8,950 bases of DNA from positions 1-8,950 of the forward strand of contig CALCXL010000276.1 in NCBI GenBank assembly GCA_937907595.1. The letters run 5' to 3'. The notes below the pieces were generated by a model. The model was not told the DNA's origin and did not search any database. It saw nothing but the letters and a program-made list of their open reading frames with translations. Shown here in pieces: positions 1 through 6,031 of the stretch; positions within the stretch are counted from its first letter, which is position 1; every line of letters starts with the position of its first letter. The stretch comes from an uncultured Pseudomonadota bacterium (GTDB taxonomy: Bacteria > Myxococcota_A > UBA796 > UBA9615). Position numbers and translations under genes: made by a program.

Positions 1-1355
1 CCCCCTCCCGTGCCCGTCGCCGCGCTCGTGCTCGCCCTCGCGTTCGCGCCCGCCCCCGTCGACGCGCCCCCCCCTGCCCCCGTCCCCGAATCTGCCCCAG
101 CCGCCCCCGCCCCCGCCGACAGATCGAAGTCCGCCGGGTCCTCCTTCGCCTCCGGTCGCAGCCCCAGGGCCACCAGCCCCAGCAGCAGCAGCGCCGCCCC
201 CGCCAGGGCCACCGCGCGCGCCGGGCCCCGTCGGGTGGGAGCGACCAGCGAGTCGTCGCCCGGGGCGGGCGGCTCGGAGGTGATCCGGGTCTGGGGCGCG
301 TCGTCGGGCAGCGTGTCCTCCGCCCCGGTGGGCGAGGTGCTGCCGGTTAGGTGCTTGAGCACGGCCCGCTGGCGGGGGGAGTCGCTGCCGTCCAGGCTCT
401 GCTCCAGCTCCGGCGTGACCGAGTGCAGCCAGCGCGCCAGGTGAGCCGAGCCCCCGCTCCGGTCCTGGAGCCCGGCCAGGGCGGCGTCCAGGTGCTGGCA
501 GCTGGGGTAGCGCTGGTTGGGGTCGTGGCGCAGGCAGGTGCGCACCACGACGGCCAGGCCGGGGACGACGTCCTCCAGGATCTGCTCGAAGCCGGGGTTG
601 GCCAGGCGCTCCTCCACCCGCAGCACGGCCATGAGGGTGGAGACCAGGGTCTCGCCCCGGAACAGGCGTTGGCCCGTGGCCAGCTCGTAGAGCATGGCGC
701 CCAGGGCGAAGATGTCCGAGCGGCGGTCCACGACCTCGGCGTTGGCTTGCTGCGGCGACATGTAGGCCGGCGTGCCCTTGGCGATGCCCGTGGCCGTGGT
801 GTTGCCGGTCATGTCCCCGGCCTTGGCGATGCCGAAGTCCGCGATCTTGACGATGCCGTTGCGGCTGAGCAGCACGTTGCTGGGCTTCAGGTCCCGGTGC
901 ACCAGGTCGGCGTCCATGCCCGCGGCCTCGAAGTCGTGGGCGTGGTGCAGCCCCGCGCACATCTGACGCCCCAACTCCAGGACGATGGCCGGCGGCAGCG
1001 GCTTGACCTTCTCCACCAGGATGTCCAGGCCGACCCCCTCCACCAGCTCCATGGCGATGAAGGGAAAGGACTCCAGCTCGCCCAGCTCGTACACCTCCAC
1101 CAGGTTGGGGTGGTGGAGCATGCCGCCGATGCGGGCCTCGTGGATGAGCGCGCGCTTGAGGTCGGCGTTCTGGCTGGCGACGGCGGCCCGGATGATCTTG
1201 ACCGCCACCGGCTTGGTGAAGCCCTGGGGCCCCGCCAGCTCCGCCCTGAACACGCGCGCCATGCCGCCTTCGCCCAGCAGCGCCGTCAGCGTGTAGCGGC
1301 CCAGCTTGAGCGGGTAGTCCTCGTCGCGCACGAGGTCGGGGAGAAAGCGATCCAT
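1..1355 (-). CDS. Membrane-anchored Hanks-type Ser/Thr protein kinase (3' part beyond left edge)
   Basis: 451 codons lie in the window with no stop, so the C-terminus is off the left edge. The kinase domain spans about residues 20-295. Visible motifs are the glycine loop GEGGMA (28-33), the ATP lysine in VAVK (K53), the alpha-C glutamate E73, the catalytic loop HRDLKPSN (153-160), DFG (173-175), SDIFALG (213-219) and the subdomain XI arginine R282. All catalytic residues are present, so an active kinase is expected. The activation-segment end reads GTPAYMSPQQA (194-204), where the usual APE/SPE glutamate is glutamine. An acidic Pro/Thr-rich linker (about 320-375) leads to one transmembrane helix at about 379-399. 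After that comes a Gly/Ala/Ser/Thr-rich stretch, predicted outside the cytoplasm. Such kinases phosphorylate cytoplasmic targets in response to envelope signals; the ligand and substrate here are unknown. The ATG at 1355 starts just before the kinase domain. A GGAGG lies 15 nt upstream, rather far for a ribosome binding site. The gene is divergent from the PcfJ-like gene. Confidence 0.95.
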   Translation of the reverse strand, partial: MDRFLPDLVRDEDYPLKLGRYTLTALLGEGGMARVFRAELAGPQGFTKPVAVKIIRAAVASQNADLKRALIHEARIGGMLHHPNLVEVYELGELESFPFIAMELVEGVGLDILVEKVKPLPPAIVLELGRQMCAGLHHAHDFEAAGMDADLVHRDLKPSNVLLSRNGIVKIADFGIAKAGDMTGNTTATGIAKGTPAYMSPQQANAEVVDRRSDIFALGAMLYELATGQRLFRGETLVSTLMAVLRVEERLANPGFEQILEDVVPGLAVVVRTCLRHDPNQRYPSCQHLDAALAGLQDRSGGSAHLARWLHSVTPELEQSLDGSDSPRQRAVLKHLTGSTSPTGAEDTLPDDAPQTRITSEPPAPGDDSLVAPTRRGPARAVALAGAALLLLGLVALGLRPEAKEDPADFDLSAGAGAAGADSGTGAGGGASTGAGANARASTSAATGTGG

Positions 1356-1521
1356 GCGGTGGGGGGGGAGCCTCCGGGACGCGCTGCACGCGCGCGGGGG
1401 GTTGATTCTACGGGTTTGGCGGCGGAGGGGGGCGGTGGGGGTCGACGGCGGATGTCACACCCGGCAGGCGCAATGGCGTTCGAGCTCCTGCGAACCCCCC
1501 ACCCGGGCGCCCCTTCCAGCC
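1356..1521. promoter_or_regulatory. Divergent intergenic region between kinase and PcfJ-like gene
   Basis: This 166-bp non-coding stretch must hold the promoters of both divergent genes. On the minus strand a TAGAAT hexamer (1410-1405) lies about 50 nt upstream of the kinase start and could be a -10 element, but I see no matching -35. A CGCGC/GCGCG inverted repeat (1380-1394) is short and unremarkable at this GC content. No clear Shine-Dalgarno sequence precedes the ATG at 1522. An in-frame extension of the downstream gene reaches back to 1354, but it is low-complexity and overlaps the kinase start codon, so it was not used. Confidence 0.4.
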
Positions 1522-2868
1522 ATGACGGACCGTGACCACCCGCCCACGCCCGCCCTCCTGTTGGGGCTCCCGTCGCCGCCCGACGGCGTGCAGTCCGCCC
1601 GTCTGGTGCAGACCGGCGGCCGCTCGGAGGTCCAGGCCTTGCGCCTGTGGCCCCGTCCGGGGGCGTGGCGACTCCGCCCCGGTTCGCGGACCTGGACGCC
1701 CACCAACGTCGCCGTTGCGATCGACGTGAGGTACGCAGAGCCCTGCTTCGTCGCCCCTCCCGCCCCGCTGGACCACTGGAACCCCCCGCTGAGCGACGTG
1801 GCGGCGGAGGCGGTCCCCCCGGAGGTCCGTGACGCCGTGGAGGCGGTACACCACCGGATGCAGCTGCGCCTGCTGCGCCTGCTGGACCGCGCCCCTGCGG
1901 CGATCGCCCTCGCCCGCAACGACCTCACCCTGCTCGTGGCGCTGTGCTCCCGGCGGGGCGCCGCCGCCAGGCTCCTGCCCCTGCTGCACGGGCGGCGGCG
2001 GGGTCTCCTGCCCCTGGTCGGCCTGCTGGCCGCGCCCTGGATCCTCCGGGTGCTGTCGCGGGTGCCGACGCATGACCTCTCCCCGGCTCGGCTCGATCGG
2101 CTGCTCCGCGCGCTCCGTGACGGCACGCTCCAGCAGCACAAGATGCTCCGCCACGCGCACCACCTGGAGCAGGAGGTGCTCGACGTGATCTGCGGGCCGC
2201 ACGTGGACATGGTCGCGCCCATGTTCGTCGACGAGCTGACCTACTACGACGGCCTGTGCCTCGGGGGGGAGCTGAACATCCACTGGTCGGTGCCCTGCGC
2301 CGTCAACCAGGCGCTGAAGCGCGTGCGCAGCTCGGCTGGAGGCTGGCACGGTCGGCCCTTCCGGTCCCTGCGGGCGCTGCGCCGTGCCCTGGTCGCCATC
2401 GGGCACTGCGAACCGGCGGCGGACGACGTGATGGCCGTCTGGGATCCGGCGCGGTACCCCAGCTTCCCCCAGCCCCCCGCGGGGCCCTTGACCCTGCTCA
2501 CCACCCCCCGCCTCTCCCTCCGCCCCCTGGCCACCGCGGTCGATCTGCGCCGGCACGGCCGCAGCCAGCGCAACTGCCTGGTCATGGTGCGGGGCTACCC
2601 GGCCAGGACGGCCTCCGGCGCCGGCTACGGCTACGAGGTCCGGTGGGATCAGGGCGCAGACGCGGCCGCCGGGACCCTCTGGCTGGACAAGCGCGGCGGG
2701 CGGGGGTGGCGGGTGTCGGAGCTGCAGCTCACCTGGAACGCTTCCCCGCCGCCCTGGGTGGCTCGCGCGCTGCAGACCTGGACCCGCGACCACCTCCGCC
2801 GAAAGGGCAGGGGGCGCGACCCGCGGCAGCAGGTGTTGGTGTTCGGGCCGATGGATCCGGCCAGCTGA
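1522..2868 (+). CDS. Uncharacterised protein with PcfJ-like C-terminal domain
   Basis: A 448-residue protein with no signal peptide or membrane helix, presumably cytoplasmic. The N-terminal 30 residues or so are Pro-rich. The middle (about 105-300) is mostly helical and Leu/Arg-rich, with a segment around 155-185 resembling the GlP/ILRKv stretch seen in PcfJ-domain proteins. The C-terminal part (about 335-430) has the PcfJ-like signature: LRRHGRSQRNC ending at C352, a following Gly-Tyr stretch, an aromatic beta strand (YGYEVRW), a TLWLDKRGGRGWRVSELQL strand pair, then an N-x-x-PP turn and a terminal helix. The family is named after a conjugative-plasmid protein, but most chromosomal members have no known function and none is claimed here. 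The ATG at 1522 was chosen because the earlier in-frame ATG (1354) overlaps the kinase start and adds low-complexity sequence. No good ribosome binding site is visible. Its stop abuts the stop of the convergent DUF1552 gene. The family call rests on motif memory; the reading frame is more certain than the family. Confidence 0.7.
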   Translation: MTDRDHPPTPALLLGLPSPPDGVQSARLVQTGGRSEVQALRLWPRPGAWRLRPGSRTWTPTNVAVAIDVRYAEPCFVAPPAPLDHWNPPLSDVAAEAVPPEVRDAVEAVHHRMQLRLLRLLDRAPAAIALARNDLTLLVALCSRRGAAARLLPLLHGRRRGLLPLVGLLAAPWILRVLSRVPTHDLSPARLDRLLRALRDGTLQQHKMLRHAHHLEQEVLDVICGPHVDMVAPMFVDELTYYDGLCLGGELNIHWSVPCAVNQALKRVRSSAGGWHGRPFRSLRALRRALVAIGHCEPAADDVMAVWDPARYPSFPQPPAGPLTLLTTPRLSLRPLATAVDLRRHGRSQRNCLVMVRGYPARTASGAGYGYEVRWDQGADAAAGTLWLDKRGGRGWRVSELQLTWNASPPPWVARALQTWTRDHLRRKGRGRDPRQQVLVFGPMDPAS

Positions 2869-4188
2869 TCAGACCTCGATCGCGCTCAACCCGTCGGTCA
2901 CCCGCGCGTCGTCCGTGCCGTGCTCGGCCCGGTTCATGCCCATGGCGCGGATGATGCTCAGCAGGACCTTGGTGCTGCTCTCGGCCGTGGGGGAGTGGTA
3001 GTGCACGTCGGTCTTGAGGCGGCCGCAGGCGGAGCCGGCCACCAGGATCGGCATGTTGTCCAGCGAGTGCGTGCGACCCAGGGAGATCTCCGTCGTGCCC
3101 AGGACCGCGCAGCTGTCCAGCAGCGTGCCGTCGCCCTCGGCCACCCCCGCCAGCGTCTCCACCAGGTAGCGGTACTCGTCCAGGCACATGCGCGTGATCG
3201 CATCCACCCAGGGCTGATCGCCCGGCTCGTCGTGGGTCAGGTTGTGGTGTCCGTCCGGCGCGCCCGGGAACAGCACGTTGCCCACGGGGTGGTGGAACCA
3301 GTGGCTGAAGATGCGGGTCTGATCGCAGGCGAGCGCCATGGCCACGATGTCGCAGTGGGCGCGGCTGATGGCCGACATCTGCGGGCGGCCTTCGATGTCC
3401 TCGAACTTTGCCGGCGGCGAGTCCGGGCGCACGCAGGCGGCCAGATCCGGCGGGTCCTCCTCCAGGCGCGCCAGCCGACGCTCCAGGTCGCGGATCCCGT
3501 CCAGGTGCTGCTCCAGCCGGGTCTTGTCGGTTGTGCCCACCCGGCTCTTCAGGCGGTTGGTGTCGTCCATCACCGCGTCGAGCACGCTGCGGCGCAGGCC
3601 GATGGTGGGGTCGAAGATCGGCTCCTCGCCCGGGGCTGCGAAGCCCGCGCCGAAGACCCGCTCGAACATCGCGAACGGCGAGTCCTCCGACGGGTTCTGG
3701 CTGTGCGGCCCGTTGAAGGAGCGCCCGCCGCCCGACTTCACGCCGAACTCCAGGGAGCGGAAGCGCGTCTCCCCGCCCAATTGGGCCGCGATCACCTGGT
3801 CGATGGACGGCTGCGCGAAGGTGTCCCCGTCCCCCTCCACCAGCGCCGGCGCCGCCGAGAGGATGCCCGCCGCCCCCGACCCGTGCGGGATCGCGTTGGG
3901 CACCTTGGCCTCCAGCCCCGTGGCTACGGCCAGGTGCTGCTTGATGCTCGCCAGGCCCGACAGCTGCTCGCTGAGCTGCCAGGCATCGCCCTCGCCGCTG
4001 AGCTCCGGCACCCACTTGTCCGGCGTGTTGCCGTTGCCCCAGAAGAAGAGCCCGAAGCGCGCCGGCAGCAGCGTGCCGTCGGCCCAGGCCGTGCCGTTGG
4101 CGTTGAGGAAGAGCTCCAGGGCCGGCAGGCCCACGGTGACCACGGAGCCGCCCAGCAGGCCGCGGAGGATCGTGCGGCGGGTGACCAT
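2869..4188 (-). CDS. Tat-exported DUF1552 (HXXSHH family) protein
   Basis: A 439-residue protein matching the DUF1552 family (Pfam PF07586) over its whole length. The N-terminus has a twin-arginine signal, TRRTILRGLLGG (3-14), a hydrophobic stretch and a likely cleavage site AWA-D after residue 36, so a folded protein is probably sent to the periplasm or beyond. Family landmarks are FGLFFWGNGNTPDKW near residue 50, the helical DLERRLARLEE region, and the histidine block GHHNLTH at 313-319. These are followed by the GTLLDSCAVLGTTEISLG and H-S-L-D-N-MPILVAGSACG segments. The family name motif HXXSHH reads H-N-L-T-H-D here, so Ser is Thr and the last His is Asp. The biochemical role of the family is unknown. 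The gene is second in an operon: its ATG overlaps the upstream TGA (TGATG), with GGAGGAG about 9 nt before the start, implying translational coupling with the DUF1592-family gene. Its stop directly abuts the stop of the convergent PcfJ-like gene. Confidence 0.92.
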   Translation of the reverse strand: MVTRRTILRGLLGGSVVTVGLPALELFLNANGTAWADGTLLPARFGLFFWGNGNTPDKWVPELSGEGDAWQLSEQLSGLASIKQHLAVATGLEAKVPNAIPHGSGAAGILSAAPALVEGDGDTFAQPSIDQVIAAQLGGETRFRSLEFGVKSGGGRSFNGPHSQNPSEDSPFAMFERVFGAGFAAPGEEPIFDPTIGLRRSVLDAVMDDTNRLKSRVGTTDKTRLEQHLDGIRDLERRLARLEEDPPDLAACVRPDSPPAKFEDIEGRPQMSAISRAHCDIVAMALACDQTRIFSHWFHHPVGNVLFPGAPDGHHNLTHDEPGDQPWVDAITRMCLDEYRYLVETLAGVAEGDGTLLDSCAVLGTTEISLGRTHSLDNMPILVAGSACGRLKTDVHYHSPTAESSTKVLLSIIRAMGMNRAEHGTDDARVTDGLSAIEV

Positions 4189-4200
4189 CAGCGCTCCTCC
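4186..4200 (-). promoter_or_regulatory. Ribosome binding site and TGATG stop/start coupling
   Basis: On the minus strand the upstream gene's TGA (4190-4188) shares its last base with the ATG of the DUF1552 gene (4188-4186). A GGAGGAG sequence lies just before it, about 9 nt from the ATG and inside the end of the upstream gene. This arrangement favours translation of the two proteins in fixed proportion from one mRNA. Confidence 0.8.
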
Positions 4201-5780
4201 GCCGGGCTGTCGTCCACGGCTGCCGTCTTGCGGAACACGGGGTTCCAGCTCAGGTCCAGCATCAGCTGCTGCACGCTGTAGTTGCCCGCCTCGAAGTCCT
4301 CGGCCAGCACCTTCAGGGCGTCGTTTTCCCCCACCGCGCGCCGGTGGCCGGTGGCGTAGCGGAACACCTGTCGGCTGAAGCAGTCGGGCACGTCCTCGTG
4401 GTCGTGCAACACCGTCGCCAGCTCCTCGAAGCCCGCAAACTCCTCGCCGTCCAGATCCCCGCTGGGGTCGATGGCGTGGCCGTTGTCCTGCTCCCTGTAC
4501 CGGCCCAGCGCGTCGAAGTGCTCCATGGCCAGGCCGATGGGGTCGGTGATCTGGTGGCAGCCGGCGCAGGTGGGGTCCTGCAGGTGCTCCTGCACGCGGT
4601 CGCGCAGCGTCGGCGCCTCCCCCGAAGGCTCGGGGATGGAGGTGTCCACGTCGGCCGGCGGCGGCGGGATCGTGTGGCAGAGCAGCACGTTGCGGATGAA
4701 CTTGCCGCGCAGCGTCGGCGAGTTGTTGATGGGGTGGCTCTGCAGCGCCAGCACGCTCACCTGGCCCAGCAGGCCGCGGCGCATGTCCGTGGTGGGCAGC
4801 ACCGTCTCCCCGAACCCGTCGCGCGTCGGCGCCGGCACGTTGTAGATGGCGGCCAGCTTCCGGTTCAAGAAGGTGCGCTGCGTGGTCAGGATGTTGCGGA
4901 AGTCGTCGTCCTCGACGAACACCAGGTGCTCGAAGCCCAGCAGCGTCTCCTCCTTGGCCGAGGGCCCCACTTCGTCGCTCATGTGCACGAACACCGTGGG
5001 GTCCTTGCTGAGCGAGTCCAGGCGGTGCAGGTCGAAGAGCTCCGACAGGAAGGCGCGCAGGCCGGCGCGGCTGCGAGGATCGGCAAGGAGGCGGTCGGCC
5101 TGCTCGGCCACGCCCTCGTCCGTCAACAGGGCGCCGGACTCCGCGGCGGCCAGCAGCTCGTCGTCCGGGATGGTGTTCCAGAAGAGGAAGGACAGCCGGG
5201 TGGCGACCTCGAACGCGGTGAAGCGGTGGCCGCCGTCGGCCGGCTCGCCCAATTCGTCCCGGTACAGGAACTTCGGCGACTGCAGGATGGCGGCGATTCC
5301 GTACTGCAGCCCCTCGTGGAAGTCGCCCAGCACCTCCGCCGCGTCCGTGGCCAGGCCCGCGAGCACGTCGCCCTCGTCCGCCGTGACGGGGCGGCTCCAG
5401 GCGCGGCGGGCGAAGCCCTCCAGGATCTCCTGGGCGCAGGCGCGGTCGGCGCTGCCGGCGGGCTCGCAGTCGAAGTCGAAGGCCCCGGGGGCCGTGATCT
5501 GCTCGGCGATGGCGAAGGCCGCCTCTTCGTACTGCTCCACCCCGCGGGGGGAGATGGAGGTCACCGCTGCGCCGATGGAGAAGAAGCCCTCCAGGTTCAC
5601 GTCGGGCTCCAGCTGCCGGGGCACCACGACCTCCTCGCCGAAGAGGTCGTGCACCGCGTTGCTGTACTGCGCCGTGGTGAGTCGCCGCAGGGTGGGGGCG
5701 GGGGGATCGATCTCCGGCACCTCCCGCTCGCAGGCGGGCATCAGCAGGAGGGCGGACAGCAGGGGGAGGAGCATGCGCAT
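4188..5780 (-). CDS. DUF1587/1595/1592/1588/1585 lipoprotein with CxxCH motif
   Basis: A 530-residue protein with the multi-DUF architecture often annotated as planctomycete-type cytochrome c or DUF1592 protein. In order it has DUF1587 (LRRLTTAQYSNAVHDLFG, about 30-95), DUF1595 (ARRAWSRPVTADE, about 110-175), DUF1592 (GIAAILQSPKFLYRDE through SFLFWNTIPDDELL, about 180-310), DUF1588 (RRGLLGQ, then CAGCH at 405-409 followed by DPIG and FDALGRYR) and DUF1585 (SRQVFRYATGHRR to the end). CAGCH is a c-type haem motif, so one covalently bound haem is possible. The ATG at 5780 gives a signal peptide ending in LLLMPAC, a plausible but non-ideal lipobox with Cys at residue 16. An in-frame GTG at 5834 would add 18 residues that spoil the signal peptide. 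Neither start has a strong ribosome binding site. DUF1592-type and DUF1552 genes commonly occur as neighbours, as here; the function of the pair is not established, though a secreted redox or surface role is plausible. Confidence 0.9.
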   Translation of the reverse strand: MRMLLPLLSALLLMPACEREVPEIDPPAPTLRRLTTAQYSNAVHDLFGEEVVVPRQLEPDVNLEGFFSIGAAVTSISPRGVEQYEEAAFAIAEQITAPGAFDFDCEPAGSADRACAQEILEGFARRAWSRPVTADEGDVLAGLATDAAEVLGDFHEGLQYGIAAILQSPKFLYRDELGEPADGGHRFTAFEVATRLSFLFWNTIPDDELLAAAESGALLTDEGVAEQADRLLADPRSRAGLRAFLSELFDLHRLDSLSKDPTVFVHMSDEVGPSAKEETLLGFEHLVFVEDDDFRNILTTQRTFLNRKLAAIYNVPAPTRDGFGETVLPTTDMRRGLLGQVSVLALQSHPINNSPTLRGKFIRNVLLCHTIPPPPADVDTSIPEPSGEAPTLRDRVQEHLQDPTCAGCHQITDPIGLAMEHFDALGRYREQDNGHAIDPSGDLDGEEFAGFEELATVLHDHEDVPDCFSRQVFRYATGHRRAVGENDALKVLAEDFEAGNYSVQQLMLDLSWNPVFRKTAAVDDSPAEER

Positions 5781-6031
5781 GACGTGTGCGTCGCCACTAT
5801 GCCCGATCCTTTGCACAGCGAGAACGGTCTTCACTCCGCCCGGTCGATCGACTCCCCCATGGCCTGGATCATGTCGTCACAGCCACATTGCGATCTCTCA
5901 ACACGCCCGCAACAACCTGCAGGCCACACTTGACCCATCCTTGACGTTGTCTTGACAAGTTCGGCCCCCGGCTCTTCGCCATCGGCCGTCGCTCGTTCGG
6001 ACAATCGACAGCAAGAATAAGGGGTTGAGTC
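5781..6031. promoter_or_regulatory. Divergent promoter region of DUF1592 operon and TSP3-vWA gene
   Basis: This 251-bp region separates two divergent transcription units and is visibly less GC-rich between about 5880 and 6025 than the genes around it. It contains a phased TTGAC array (5930-5956, listed separately). The plus-strand gene has an AAGGGG ribosome binding site at 6019-6024, 7 nt before the ATG at 6032. I could not identify a convincing -10 element for either direction. The first TTGAC is about 150 bp from the DUF1592-family start codon and the last is about 75 bp from the TSP3-vWA start. Confidence 0.6.
5930..5956 (+). promoter_or_regulatory. Three TTGAC direct repeats at 11-bp spacing (candidate operator)
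   Basis: TTGAC occurs at 5930-5934, 5941-5945 and 5952-5956, so repeat starts are exactly 11 bp apart and face the same side of the helix. Direct repeats of about 5-6 bp with 11-bp period are typical of OmpR/PhoB-family response regulator sites; for example, PhoP/PhoB boxes use TTAACA-like or TGTCA-like repeats. The last copy reads TTGACA and could also serve as a -35 element. It overlaps an inverted repeat, TTGTC-TT-GACAA (5947-5958). The regulator is unknown and is not encoded in this window. Confidence 0.45.

Noticed and set aside
1380..1394. CGCGC-TGCAC-GCGCG inverted repeat near the kinase start
   Set aside because: A 5-bp GC-only stem is expected often by chance in sequence of this composition.
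1354..1521. In-frame N-terminal extension of the PcfJ-like gene to the ATG at 1354
   Set aside because: It overlaps the kinase start codon, would remove the divergent promoter region, and encodes Arg/Gly-rich low-complexity sequence.
351..1535. Long plus-strand open frame opposite the kinase
   Set aside because: The minus strand encodes a full set of kinase motifs; the plus-strand product is His/Gln/Val-rich without recognisable features.
1408..2793. Long minus-strand open frame opposite the PcfJ-like gene
   Set aside because: The translation is Gly/Arg/Pro/Gln-rich without motifs, as expected for a shadow frame at very high GC; the plus-strand frame has coherent helical and PcfJ-like sequence.
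5781..5834. Upstream GTG start (5834) for the DUF1592-family lipoprotein
   Set aside because: It adds 18 polar residues before an otherwise good signal peptide, and a GGCGGA sequence directly touches the GTG, too close for a ribosome binding site. It is not fully excluded.
4344..5933. Long plus-strand open frame opposite the DUF1592-family gene
   Set aside because: Shadow frame; the minus strand carries clear family motifs including CAGCH.
5952..5980. Sigma-70 promoter from TTGACA (5952) toward the vWA gene
   Set aside because: The -35 is perfect, but 16-19 bp downstream there is only GC-rich sequence with no -10 resemblance, so it was kept only as part of the repeat array.
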